From assembly GCA_016716965.1 (NCBI GenBank), contig JADJUP010000039.1:1-64000 (forward strand): a stretch of DNA of 64,000 bases, read 5' to 3'. Made by a program: the position numbers and the translations under genes. The stretch is from Sulfuritalea sp. GTDB taxonomy: Bacteria; Pseudomonadota; Gammaproteobacteria; Burkholderiales; Rhodocyclaceae. A model generated the notes under the pieces. The model made no database searches. It was not told the DNA's origin and was given only the letters and a program-made list of their open reading frames with translations. This document shows, piece by piece, positions 8,902 to 17,481 of this stretch (its first letter is position 1; each line of letters begins with the position of its first letter).

Positions 8902-9891
8902 ATGGCAAAAGCCCCCGTTCGTGTCGCAGTGACCGGCGCCGCCGGCCAAATCGGTTATGCCGCAATCTTCCGCATTGCTGCCGGCGACATGCTGGGCAAG
9001 GATCAACCCGTGATCCTGCAACTGCTCGAGCATCCCTCCGAAAAGCCCCAGGCCGCGCTGAAGGGCGTGATGATGGAACTCGATGACTGCGCCTTCCCAT
9101 TGCTGGCCGGCATTGTCGGCACCGGTGACGCCAAGGTTGCCTTCAAGGACGCCGACTACGCGCTCCTGATCGGCGCCAAGCCACGCGGCCCCGGCATGGA
9201 GCGCAAGGACCTGCTGATGGACAACGCCAAGATCTTCATCGAGCAAGGCGGCGCTCTGAACGAAGTCGCCTCGCGCAATGTCAAAGTTCTCGTCGTCGGC
9301 AACCCGGCCAACACCAATGCCTACATCGCCATGAAGTCGGCTTCCAGCCTGCCCGCCAAGAATTTCACCGCCATGCTGCGCCTGGACCACAACCGCGCCG
9401 TGTCGCAACTCGCCACCCGCACCGGCAAGTCGGTGAACGACATCGAAAAAATGATCGTCTGGGGCAACCACTCGCCCACCATGTATCCGGACCTGCGCTT
9501 CTGCTCCGTTGCCGGCCAACCCGCTCCGGCCGCCGTCAATGACGATGCCTGGTACAAGAATGAATACATCCCGACCGTCGGCAAGCGCGGCGCAGCCATC
9601 ATCGCCGCCCGCGGCGCTTCGTCGGCCGCGTCGGCCGCCAATGCTGCGATCGACCACATGCGCGACTGGGCGCTCGGCACCAAGGGCAAGTGGGTCACCA
9701 TGGGTATTCCGTCGGACGGCAGCTACGGCATTCCGAAGGACATCATCTATGGCGTACCGGTGACCTGCGAAGGCGGTGAGTACAAGCGTGTCGAAGGCCT
9801 GGCAATCGACGAATACTCGCGCACCATGATGGACAAGACCCTGGCCGAGCTGCAGGAAGAGCAAGCCGGCGTCGCCAGCCTCCTCGGCTGA
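8902..9891 (+). CDS. mdh: Malate dehydrogenase
   Basis: NAD-dependent oxidation of malate to oxaloacetate (TCA cycle), 329 aa, of the cytoplasmic/LDH-like type found in betaproteobacteria. N-terminal Rossmann motif TGAAGQIGYA, substrate loop RGPGMERKDLL, GNPANTNA, and the catalytic His in WGNHSPTMYPD. CAGGAG precedes the ATG by about 10 nt. It starts the mdh-citE-like-acnB run. Confidence 0.97.
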   Translation: MAKAPVRVAVTGAAGQIGYAAIFRIAAGDMLGKDQPVILQLLEHPSEKPQAALKGVMMELDDCAFPLLAGIVGTGDAKVAFKDADYALLIGAKPRGPGMERKDLLMDNAKIFIEQGGALNEVASRNVKVLVVGNPANTNAYIAMKSASSLPAKNFTAMLRLDHNRAVSQLATRTGKSVNDIEKMIVWGNHSPTMYPDLRFCSVAGQPAPAAVNDDAWYKNEYIPTVGKRGAAIIAARGASSAASAANAAIDHMRDWALGTKGKWVTMGIPSDGSYGIPKDIIYGVPVTCEGGEYKRVEGLAIDEYSRTMMDKTLAELQEEQAGVASLLG

Positions 9892-9901
9892 TGAAACGCG
9901 A

Positions 9902-9956
9902 CAGGATGAAGCGGAACAACGGACTCGCAACAGCGTGAGCCCGACGCTTCATCCTG
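9902..9956 (+). repeat. Inverted repeat bracketing the start codon of the CitE-like gene
   Basis: CAGGATGAAGCG (9902-9913) and its exact reverse complement CGCTTCATCCTG (9945-9956) are separated by 31 nt. The GTG start at 9935 lies in the loop, so an mRNA hairpin could control translation of the downstream gene after mdh. Confidence 0.6.
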
Positions 9957-10957
9957 CCGCCGTTTTGTTTCCGGGCATCAAGCCCTTTCCGGCGCTCGCA
10001 GCCTGCGAGCACTTCGCCGGATCCGAAAAGAATTTGCGCAAGGCCCTGCAATTGCAGGTCGAACTGGCCATCGACGAGCAGCCGGTGTTCGACATCACGG
10101 GCGATTGCGAAGACGGCGCCCCCGCCGGACGCGAAGCCGAGCACGCCGCGATGCTCGCCACCCTGCTGCTCGACCCGGCGAACCGCTACGGCCGCCTCGG
10201 CGTGCGCATCCATGACGTAACCCACCCGCACTGGCGCGACGACCTCGACATCCTTGTCGGCCGCGCCGGCCAGCGGATCGCCTACATCGTCCTGCCCAAG
10301 GTCGGCAGCGCCGACGACGCGCTGACGCAGATCGTCGCCATCGACGAAGCGCGCCAGCGCCACGGCGTCGCCCACGACATTCCGGTGCATGTGCTGGTCG
10401 AAACGCCCGGCGCGCTGCACGAGGTGTGGAAGATCGCCACGCTGCCGCATGTCGAAACCATCGATTTCGGCCTGATGGACTTCGTCAGCGCGCACCACGG
10501 CGCCATTCCTGGCGCCGCGATGCGTTCGCCCGGCCAATTTACGCATCCGCTGGTGGCTCGCGCCAAGTGCGAAATCGCCGCGGCGGCGCTGGGCAACGGC
10601 GTGGTTCCCGCGCACAACGTGACCACCGAACTTATAGATCCCGACGTTGCGCGCACGGATGCACGACGCGCGCGGGAAGAATTCGGCTTCCTGCGCATGT
10701 GGAGCATCCATCCGCGCCAGATCCAGCCCATCGTCGAAGCCATGCGTCCGAACTTCGCCGAAGTCACCGAAGCCGCCGGCATCCTGCTCGCCGCGCAGAA
10801 CGCCAACTGGGGGCCGATCTCCTGGGAAGGCCGCCTGCACGATCGCGCCTCCTATCGCTACTACTGGGAACTGCTGCGCCGGGCCCATGTTACCGGTGCC
10901 CCGCTGCCGACGGAGGCCCGGCATCGCTTCTTCCATTCGCCATCCGCATCCAGCTAG
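9935..10957 (+). CDS. HpcH/HpaI aldolase / citrate lyase beta-family protein
   Basis: 340-aa TIM-barrel enzyme of the CitE/malyl-CoA lyase superfamily, which cleaves or forms acyl-CoA thioesters such as malyl-CoA, citramalyl-CoA or citryl-CoA with Mg2+. Family features include DITGDCEDGAP (acidic metal site) and VETPGALHEVWKIA (metal-binding Glu), with SIHPRQIQPIVEAM near the C-terminus. The start is a GTG with no clear Shine-Dalgarno, inside the loop of an inverted repeat. Its place between mdh and acnB is common in betaproteobacteria. No citrate lyase alpha or gamma subunit is nearby, so a stand-alone malyl- or citramalyl-CoA lyase role is likelier; the substrate is not decided. Confidence 0.88.
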   Translation: MSPTLHPAAVLFPGIKPFPALAACEHFAGSEKNLRKALQLQVELAIDEQPVFDITGDCEDGAPAGREAEHAAMLATLLLDPANRYGRLGVRIHDVTHPHWRDDLDILVGRAGQRIAYIVLPKVGSADDALTQIVAIDEARQRHGVAHDIPVHVLVETPGALHEVWKIATLPHVETIDFGLMDFVSAHHGAIPGAAMRSPGQFTHPLVARAKCEIAAAALGNGVVPAHNVTTELIDPDVARTDARRAREEFGFLRMWSIHPRQIQPIVEAMRPNFAEVTEAAGILLAAQNANWGPISWEGRLHDRASYRYYWELLRRAHVTGAPLPTEARHRFFHSPSASS

Positions 10958-10996
10958 ACAACATCAACCACCCGCTTCCAACGAGAGGACCTCACC

Positions 10997-13582
10997 ATGC
11001 TTGAAGCCTATCGCCAACACGTCGCCGAACGCGCCGCCCTCGGCATTCCGCCCCTGCCGCTCAGCAAACAGCAGGCCACCGACCTGGTCGCCCTGCTGAA
11101 GAACCCGCCCAAGGGCGAGGAAGCCTTCCTGGTCGACCTGATCACCCACCGCGTGCCGGCCGGTGTCGATGATGCGGCCAAGGTCAAGGCCGAGTTCCTT
11201 GCCCGCGTGGCGAAGGGCGAGGAAGCCTGCGCGCTGATCTCGCGCGAAAAGGCCACCGAACTGCTCGGCACCATGGTCGGCGGCTACAACGTCAAGCCCC
11301 TGATCGACGTGCTGGACGATGCCGTGGTCGGCGCCGTCGCCGCCAAGGCGCTGAAATCCACGCTGCTGATGTTCGACTTCTTCCACGATGTCGCCGAGAA
11401 GGCCAAGGCCGGCAGCGCCAACGCCAAGGCCGTGATGCAGTCCTGGGCCGATGCCGAATGGTTCACCCAGCGTCCCGAAGTGCCGAAGAAGATCTCCGTC
11501 ACCGTGTTCAAGGTCACCGGCGAAACCAACACCGACGACCTCTCCCCCGCGCCCGACGCCTGGAGCCGCCCCGACATCCCGCTGCACGCACTGGCCATGC
11601 TGAAGAACGCGCGCGACGGCATCACACCGGAGAAGCCCGGCGAGCGCGGACCAATGGGGTTGATCGAAGACCTGAAAAAGAAGGGCCATGCCGTCGCCTA
11701 CGTCGGCGACGTGGTCGGCACCGGGTCCAGCCGCAAGTCGGCCACCAACTCCGTGCTGTGGTGGACCGGCGACGACATTCCCTTCGTCCCCAACAAGCGC
11801 TTCGGCGGCTTCTGCCTGGGCAACAAGATCGCCCCGATCTTCTTCAACACCCAGGAAGATGCCGGTGCCTTCCCCATCGAATGCGATGTCGCGCAAATGA
11901 ACATGGGCGATGTCATCGAGATCTACCCCTATGACAAGAAGGTCGAGAAGAACGGCGCCACGATCTCCACCTTCGACTACAAGTCGGAAGTGCTGCTCGA
12001 CGAAGTCCGCGCCGGCGGCCGCATCAACCTGATCATCGGCCGCGCCCTGACCGGCAAGGCCCGCGAATTCCTCGGCCTGCCCGCCTCCACCCTGTTCCGC
12101 TTGCCGCAGCCGCCGGTCGATTCCGGCAAAGGCTTCAGCCTGGCGCAAAAGATGGTCGGCCGCGCCTGCGGCTTCCCCGAGGGTAAGGGCGTGCGCCCCG
12201 GCACCTACTGCGAACCGAAGATGACCTCGGTCGGCAGCCAGGACACCACCGGCCCGATGACCCGCGACGAACTGAAAGACCTCGCCTGCCTCGGCTTCTC
12301 GGCCGACCTGGTGATGCAGTCCTTCTGCCACACCGCCGCCTACCCGAAGCTGGTCGACGTCAAGACCCATCGCACCCTGCCCTCCTTCATCACCGCGCGC
12401 GGCGGCATCTCGCTGCGCCCGGGTGACGGCGTGATCCACTCCTGGCTCAACCGCCTGCTGCTGCCTGACACCGTCGGCACCGGCGGCGACAGCCACACCC
12501 GTTTCCCGATCGGCATTTCCTTCCCCGCCGGCTCGGGCCTCGTCGCCTTTGCCGCCGCCACCGGCGTGATGCCGCTGGACATGCCCGAATCCGTGCTGGT
12601 GCGCTTCAAGGGCAAGCTGCAGCCCGGCATCACGCTGCGCGACCTGGTCAATGCGATTCCGCTCTACGCCATCAAGGCGGGCCTGCTGACGGTCGCCAAG
12701 CAGGGCAAGAAGAACATCTTCTCCGGCCGCATCCTCGAAATCGAAGGCCTGCCCGACCTCAAGGTGGAACAGGCATTCGAACTCACCGACGCCTCCGCCG
12801 AGCGTTCCGCCGCCGGTTGCACCGTGCGCCTGAACAAGGAGCCGATCGTCGAGTACATGCGTTCCAACATCACCCTGATGAAGTGGATGATCGCCGAAGG
12901 CTACGATGACAAGCGCGCCCTGGGCCGCCGCGTCAAGGCCATGGAAGCCTGGATCGCCAACGGCACCCTGCTCGCCCCGGATGCCGATGCCGAGTACGCC
13001 GCCGTGATCGAGATCGACCTGGCCGACGTCAAGGAACCGATCCTGGCCTGCCCGAACGATCCGGACGACGTCAAGATCCTCTCCGAAGTCGCCGGCGAGA
13101 AGATCGACGAAGTCTTCATCGGCTCGTGCATGACCAACATCGGCCACTTCCGTGCCGCCGGCAAGGTGCTCGAAGGCAAGTCGGACATTCCGACGCGCCT
13201 GTGGATCGCCCCGCCGACCAAGATGGACGCCATGATCCTCAACGAAGAGGGTTACTACGCCATCCTCGGCAAGTCCGGCGCGCGCATGGAAATGCCCGGC
13301 TGCAGCCTGTGCATGGGCAACCAGGCGCAGATCAAGAAGGGCAGCACGGCGGTATCGACCTCGACCCGCAACTTCCCCAACCGCCTCGGCATCGACACCC
13401 GCGTCTATCTCTCTTCCGCCGAACTGGCGGCGGTGACGGCGCTGATGGGCAAGATCCCGACCGTGGCCGAGTACATGGAGCAGGTCAAGTCGCTCGAAGC
13501 CAAGTCGGCCGACGTCTATCGCTACATGAACTTCGACCAGATCGCGGAATTCAAGGAACTGGCGGATACGGTGACGGTGTAA
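10997..13582 (+). CDS. acnB: Aconitate hydratase B
   Basis: Bifunctional aconitate hydratase/2-methylisocitrate dehydratase of the AcnB type (861 aa), converting citrate to isocitrate with a 4Fe-4S cluster. The N-terminal HEAT-like domain (about 1-160) is AcnB-specific. Cluster ligands appear in FIGSCMTNIGHFRAAGK and GCSLCMGNQAQ. GSSRKSATNS belongs to the swivelling domain, which in AcnB precedes the catalytic core. It follows the CitE-like gene by 39 bp with AGAGGA before the ATG, and is followed by an intergenic repeat and a terminator. Confidence 0.97.
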   Translation: MLEAYRQHVAERAALGIPPLPLSKQQATDLVALLKNPPKGEEAFLVDLITHRVPAGVDDAAKVKAEFLARVAKGEEACALISREKATELLGTMVGGYNVKPLIDVLDDAVVGAVAAKALKSTLLMFDFFHDVAEKAKAGSANAKAVMQSWADAEWFTQRPEVPKKISVTVFKVTGETNTDDLSPAPDAWSRPDIPLHALAMLKNARDGITPEKPGERGPMGLIEDLKKKGHAVAYVGDVVGTGSSRKSATNSVLWWTGDDIPFVPNKRFGGFCLGNKIAPIFFNTQEDAGAFPIECDVAQMNMGDVIEIYPYDKKVEKNGATISTFDYKSEVLLDEVRAGGRINLIIGRALTGKAREFLGLPASTLFRLPQPPVDSGKGFSLAQKMVGRACGFPEGKGVRPGTYCEPKMTSVGSQDTTGPMTRDELKDLACLGFSADLVMQSFCHTAAYPKLVDVKTHRTLPSFITARGGISLRPGDGVIHSWLNRLLLPDTVGTGGDSHTRFPIGISFPAGSGLVAFAAATGVMPLDMPESVLVRFKGKLQPGITLRDLVNAIPLYAIKAGLLTVAKQGKKNIFSGRILEIEGLPDLKVEQAFELTDASAERSAAGCTVRLNKEPIVEYMRSNITLMKWMIAEGYDDKRALGRRVKAMEAWIANGTLLAPDADAEYAAVIEIDLADVKEPILACPNDPDDVKILSEVAGEKIDEVFIGSCMTNIGHFRAAGKVLEGKSDIPTRLWIAPPTKMDAMILNEEGYYAILGKSGARMEMPGCSLCMGNQAQIKKGSTAVSTSTRNFPNRLGIDTRVYLSSAELAAVTALMGKIPTVAEYMEQVKSLEAKSADVYRYMNFDQIAEFKELADTVTV

Positions 13583-13594
13583 GGATCGTTTCGG

Positions 13595-13619
13595 CGCCGT
13601 ATCACCAGCGCCGACTTTC
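13595..13619 (-). repeat. Intergenic palindromic repeat, copy 1
   Basis: Reverse-orientation copy of an element that begins GAAAGTCGGCGC and ends with about ACGGCG (25 bp). It lies between the acnB stop and its terminator. Other copies: 28576-28600, 35739-35763, 57921-57944 and 58004-58027. Confidence 0.6.
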
Positions 13620-13624
13620 AAGGC

Positions 13625-13660
13625 AAAACGCCCTCGTGGAGGAATCCACGGGGGCGTTTT
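13625..13660 (+). terminator. Rho-independent terminator after acnB
   Basis: AAAACGCCCTCGTGG pairs almost completely with CCACGGGGGCGTTTT around a 6-nt loop, with T/A tracts at both ends. It could stop transcription from both sides. The next 120 bp (13661-13780) hold nothing recognisable. Confidence 0.85.
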
Positions 13661-13780
13661 CTATAGATGCTGCGAATTGTGGATGGAGCGCCACGACCGA
13701 TGGCCGCGGCCAGGATTGCGCTATCGGCAATCATTACCCATCAGTGCGACGAACCACCCGCTACTCTGTAAGGCGTCAAG

Positions 13781-14017
13781 TCAATGCAGTTTACCCAAGG
13801 ACCGCTCGACGTCAGCTTCTGCCAGCAACCAGTCGGACATTTCGCTGCCGGGTTCGAAGCCACGCTGCTCGGCGCGGTAATAGGCAGCCTCGGCGATCAT
13901 CTGCTCGCGCGGGCAGGCCTGGCTGGAATCCATCGCGCCGGCGGAGCTCCGGACACGGGATGTTTTTGTCGTTCCGTTGGCTCCCGGCTTTTTGGTTGAT
14001 TCGATTCTGGGTTTCAT
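13781..14017 (-). CDS. DUF2934 small protein
   Basis: 78 aa from ATG 14017, which has GGAGA 5 nt upstream; the longer open frame upstream overlaps another gene and is discarded. The C-terminal half, with EAAYYRAEQRGFEPGSEMSD followed by WLLAEADVERSL, is the DUF2934 signature (aromatic/RGF-PG-DW-AE pattern). The N-terminal half is Lys/Arg/Ser-rich and probably disordered. Function of the family is unknown; it is common in beta- and alphaproteobacteria, often near stress genes. Confidence 0.8.
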   Translation of the reverse strand: MKPRIESTKKPGANGTTKTSRVRSSAGAMDSSQACPREQMIAEAAYYRAEQRGFEPGSEMSDWLLAEADVERSLGKLH

Positions 14018-14058
14018 TGCGATCTCCTCTATTGACTTTGCTTCAACGGCATGGCGGG

Positions 14059-14481
14059 TCAGGATGTCCGCGCCGGAACGACGTGGCGCACATCCAGCAG
14101 GTACATGTCGCGCACGGTGTTGATCGATGCCATGCGCGCCATGCTGACTTCGATCGGGAAGGCCTGCCCGGCGGCATCGCGCGCCTCGAATCGATGCCAG
14201 TCGCCTCCCGCACAAAGGTGCACCAGATAGCGTGCGCTGTAGCTGGGTGAGCTTCCGGCGAGGAAGAGGCCCCTCACGAATTCAGTTATCTGGCGGCCGA
14301 GCATGCCGGCCTGGCTGGTACCGAAGATCTGTTGTGCGCAAGGACTGCAACTGAGGATCCGGCCGAACTGGTCGAGTACCAGGGTGCTGGAATCCTTGCG
14401 ACTGCGAAAGCCCGGGGAAACTCCGGAGGCCCATTGCTCCAAAGCGACCCGCTGAAATTCCGTGTAACCCGATCCATCCAT
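14059..14481 (-). CDS. PAS-domain protein
   Basis: Single PAS domain (140 aa from ATG 14481, chosen because AAAGGGGAG sits 5-6 nt upstream). The core LVLDQFGRILSCSPCAQQIF, then GMLGRQITEFV, then a C-terminal strand with FPIEVSMARM matches the PAS fold used by sensory proteins. There is no histidine kinase, GGDEF or HTH part, so it would act as a stand-alone sensor or partner. It is 41 bp upstream of DUF2934 on the same strand. Ligand unknown. Confidence 0.7.
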   Translation of the reverse strand: MDGSGYTEFQRVALEQWASGVSPGFRSRKDSSTLVLDQFGRILSCSPCAQQIFGTSQAGMLGRQITEFVRGLFLAGSSPSYSARYLVHLCAGGDWHRFEARDAAGQAFPIEVSMARMASINTVRDMYLLDVRHVVPARTS

Positions 14482-14573
14482 GCGCTCCCCTTTGTAAAAC
14501 CTTACTGTCATTGTGGAAGAGTCGCAAAAAATACGCTCGTTGTTTATCCGTGGATTCCGCGGCAATCTGCGGA

Positions 14574-14585
14574 AACTACGTAGTT
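14574..14585. promoter_or_regulatory. Perfect 12-bp palindrome upstream of the PAS gene
   Basis: AACTACGTAGTT lies about 95 bp upstream of the PAS-gene start in a 280-bp gap (14482-14761) that otherwise holds no convincing gene. The TACGTA core resembles sites bound by NarL/LuxR-type regulators, but I cannot assign a factor. Confidence 0.4.
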
Positions 14586-14761
14586 GGCATTTTGTCCCGC
14601 ACGGAAGGCAGGCTCAATCGAGCCAGCCGTGCAGAAGCAAATTGCGGATCGGCGCAAGGGAATCGGGAACAAACATGATGCCGGTCAAACCGCGCTGTCA
14701 CGCGGTGGGAATGGCGAAAACGCCATCGGCGTGCGCCGGCCAACCGGCGCGAGGGTTTCGA

Positions 14762-15079
14762 CTACTGGCCTCGCAAGTCGCCGCGCCTGCCGGCACGCAT
14801 CCGTTCCGGATAGAGGTCGCGCCCGGCCTGATGCACGTCGCGGCGCAACTGCCGACGCTCTTCAGGCGACAGGCGGCTACCGCGCCGCTCGACAGCGTCC
14901 GCCGAATCGGAGGACGAGGCTTCCGAACGCTGTTCGCTCTGGACCATGCGACGCGGACCGTCGCCGTCGCCGTGGCGCCCCGGACCCATGCGCTGCGGCC
15001 CCTGGGCTGCCGCGCCGACAACGGTGAAGCACAGCACACCGGCCATTGCGGTCCAGACCATTCCACGTTTTGCGCTCAC
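14762..15079 (-). CDS. Small exported hypothetical protein
   Basis: 105 aa from a GTG start (GAGGGG upstream; an ATG six codons later is also possible). Residues 1-25 form a Sec signal peptide ending near AAAQG. The mature part is charged and Arg/Glu-rich with the segment LSPEERRQLRRDVHQAGRDL, a pattern seen in hypothetical periplasmic proteins of betaproteobacteria and reminiscent of Spy/CpxP-like helices. No enzymatic motif. It is 16 bp downstream of another tiny exported protein on the same strand. Confidence 0.6.
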   Translation of the reverse strand: MSAKRGMVWTAMAGVLCFTVVGAAAQGPQRMGPGRHGDGDGPRRMVQSEQRSEASSSDSADAVERRGSRLSPEERRQLRRDVHQAGRDLYPERMRAGRRGDLRGQ

Positions 15080-15095
15080 GTCCGCCCCTCTCTGT

Positions 15096-15233
15096 TCATT
15101 GATGGAAGATATTGTAGACCTGCTCGCCGGCGATGCGACTTGCCGCCATCAACTGGTCCACGCCGGCCTGCGGTTCGGCACCCCACAGCACCAGTGCCGC
15201 CGCAAGCGCCATGCTGAAGATCAATGCTTTCAT
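15096..15233 (-). CDS. Tiny exported or membrane protein (45 aa)
   Basis: 45 aa from ATG 15233, with GGGAGGCAGGT immediately upstream. Residues 1-25 (MKALIFSMALAAALVLWGAE) are a signal peptide or membrane helix. The short mature tail includes QLMAASRIAGEQVYNIFHQ. No family recognised. The good ribosome site and the short gap to the next exported gene support translation. Confidence 0.5.
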   Translation of the reverse strand: MKALIFSMALAAALVLWGAEPQAGVDQLMAASRIAGEQVYNIFHQ

Positions 15234-15415
15234 ACCTGCCTCCCTGCACTCGTTCCACACAGCCGCTCTTTCGGCACGCTTGCATTTTCGGCGGCCGCTG
15301 TAAGGCAAGTGTTGCCGCCACGCCGGCTTTGTAATCGTTTGTAAAGCCCGCTGGCAGGATCACGGCGATCCGGCTAGGATTCGCAGCCAATTCCCCCTGG
15401 AATAGACTGCATGCC

Positions 15416-16144
15416 ATGACCGAAGCCAAAGCCAAGATTCTTGTCGTCGACGACGACCTGCGACTGCGCCAGTTGCTGGAACGCTACCTTTCCGAGCAGG
15501 GATTCGCGGTCAAGGCGGTACCCGACGCGCAGGGCATGGACCGCGCGCTGGAACGCGAGTTGTACGACCTGATCGTGCTCGACCTGATGCTGCCCGGCGA
15601 GGACGGCCTCGCCATCTGCCGCCGCCTGCGCGGCCAGGCCAACCCGGTGAGCATCATCATGCTGACGGCGAAGGGTGACGAGGTAGACCGCATCGTCGGC
15701 CTCGAAGTCGGCGCCGATGACTACCTGCCCAAACCCTTCAGCCCGCGCGAACTGGTGGCGCGCATCCATGCCGTGCTGCGCCGCCGGACGGCACCGCCGC
15801 CGCCCGGCGCCCCGGCCATCGTCGAGGAAAGCGTGACCTTCGGCAAGGTGACCATCAACCTGGCGACGCGCGAACTGGAGCGTGACGCGGTAGCCACGCT
15901 GCTGACCTCGGGCGAGTTCGGCCTGCTGCGCGTGCTGCTGGAGCACCCGCGCCAGCCGATGAGCCGCGACAAGCTGATGGAACTGGCGCGCGGGCGCGAA
16001 TATGAGGTCTTCGACCGCGCCATCGACGTCCAGATCTCGCGCCTGCGCAAGCTGGTCGAGGAAGACCCCGGCAAGCCGCGCTACATCCAGACCGTCTGGG
16101 GCTTCGGTTACGTTTTCGTGCCGGACGGCAAGAAACACGAATGA
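15416..16144 (+). CDS. ompR: OmpR-family response regulator
   Basis: 242-aa two-component regulator. The receiver domain (1-120) has the acidic cluster VVDDD, phospho-acceptor D56 in DLIVLDLMLPG and the conserved Lys in DDYLPKPFS. The C-terminal OmpR/PhoB winged helix runs about 140-238 and ends TVWGFGYVFVPDG. Its stop overlaps the sensor kinase start by 4 bp (ATGA). OmpR/EnvZ pairs typically respond to osmotic or acid stress; targets here are unknown. Confidence 0.92.
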   Translation: MTEAKAKILVVDDDLRLRQLLERYLSEQGFAVKAVPDAQGMDRALERELYDLIVLDLMLPGEDGLAICRRLRGQANPVSIIMLTAKGDEVDRIVGLEVGADDYLPKPFSPRELVARIHAVLRRRTAPPPPGAPAIVEESVTFGKVTINLATRELERDAVATLLTSGEFGLLRVLLEHPRQPMSRDKLMELARGREYEVFDRAIDVQISRLRKLVEEDPGKPRYIQTVWGFGYVFVPDGKKHE

Positions 16145-17481
16145 AGTTGCTGCCGCGCTCGCTGCTGTGGCGCACCTTTCTCTTCGTTGCGTTGTTGATG
16201 CTGCTTTCTGTCGCGGCCTGGTTCGCGATCTTCAACGCCTATGAACGCGAACCCCGCGCGCGGCAACTGGCGCAAACCCTGGTCAGCGTCGCCAACCTGA
16301 CGCGCGCGGCGCTGATCTCGGCGCGGCCAGAGGCGCGCCGCGAACTGCTGCGCGACCTGTCCGACCGCGAGGGCATCCACATATATCCGGCCGACCCGAC
16401 GGACCGCGTCGCGCCACTGCCGGCACGCCCCTTCCTGCACCGGGTCGAGGAGCTGGCGCGCGAACAGCTCGGGCCGCATACCCGCCTGAGCCTGGAACGC
16501 GAAGGCGAACGCGCGCTGTTCGTCAATTTCCGCATCGACGACGGCGATGACGGCAGCTATTGGCTGGCCCTGCCGCGCGAGCGCATCGATCGCGTGTTTC
16601 CGCTGAGCTGGCTGGGCTGGGGCGTGGCGGCACTGCTGATCTCGCTGTTCGGCGCCTGGCTCATCGTGTTCCGCATCACGCGCCCGCTCAAGGCGCTGCA
16701 GCAGGCGGCGCGAAAAGTCGGCGCCGGCGAGACGGCGCCGAGGCTCGACGAATCCGGCCCGACGGAACTCGCGACCGTAGCCCATGCCTTCAACCAGATG
16801 GGCGCCGACCTGGCGCAGATCGACCAGGACCGCGCCCTGATCCTGGCCGGCATTTCGCACGACCTGCGCACCCCGCTGACGCGCCTGCGCATGGGCATCG
16901 AAATGTCGGCCGACGAGGAACTGCGCGAAGGCATGACCGCCGATGTCGAGGAAATGGACAAGACCATCGGCCAGTTCCTCGACTTCGCCCGTTCGGAGGG
17001 CGGCGAAGCGCCGCTCGAGATCGATGTCGCCGCGCTGCTGGCGGAGATCGCCGCACAGTACCGGCGTCGCGGCTTCAAGGTCGAACTTGATGGCACCGCA
17101 CCCGGTGCAGCCACCCTGCGCGCCAAGCCGCAGGCACTGCGCCGCGCCGTAAACAACCTGATCGACAACGCCTTGCGCTATGCCGGCAGCGACCAGCCGG
17201 TGGAACTGGCGCTGGCTGCGGCCGGCGACGAACTGCTGATCGAGGTCAGCGACCGCGGCCCGGGCATCCCGCCGCAGGACGTCGAACGCATCAAGCGTCC
17301 CTTCGCCCGGCTCGACGCCGCGCGCAGCAATGCCGTCGGCGCCGGCCTCGGGCTGGCCATCGTCGAACGCATCGCACGGTCCCACAACGGACGCCTGGAG
17401 CTGCTGGCGCGTGCCGGCGGCGGCCTGTGCGCCCGGCTGGCCGTGCGCCCCATCGATTCGCAACCCGCCCCCACGCCATGA
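16141..17481 (+). CDS. envZ: EnvZ-like sensor histidine kinase
   Basis: 446-aa inner-membrane kinase for the adjacent OmpR. TM1 about 11-30, a periplasmic domain about 31-156, TM2 about 157-178, HAMP about 179-231, H-box GISHDLRTPLTRLR with H240, and a HATPase domain with NNLIDNALRYA (N box) and DRGPGIP plus GLGLAIV (G boxes). Its stop overlaps the start of the globin gene by 4 bp, so all three genes form one transcriptional unit. Confidence 0.92.
   Translation: MKLLPRSLLWRTFLFVALLMLLSVAAWFAIFNAYEREPRARQLAQTLVSVANLTRAALISARPEARRELLRDLSDREGIHIYPADPTDRVAPLPARPFLHRVEELAREQLGPHTRLSLEREGERALFVNFRIDDGDDGSYWLALPRERIDRVFPLSWLGWGVAALLISLFGAWLIVFRITRPLKALQQAARKVGAGETAPRLDESGPTELATVAHAFNQMGADLAQIDQDRALILAGISHDLRTPLTRLRMGIEMSADEELREGMTADVEEMDKTIGQFLDFARSEGGEAPLEIDVAALLAEIAAQYRRRGFKVELDGTAPGAATLRAKPQALRRAVNNLIDNALRYAGSDQPVELALAAAGDELLIEVSDRGPGIPPQDVERIKRPFARLDAARSNAVGAGLGLAIVERIARSHNGRLELLARAGGGLCARLAVRPIDSQPAPTP

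Noticed and set aside
10964..13621. 885-aa open frame antisense to acnB
   Set aside because: Antisense shadow of a conserved high-GC gene; Gly/Asp/His/Val-rich with no family signature.
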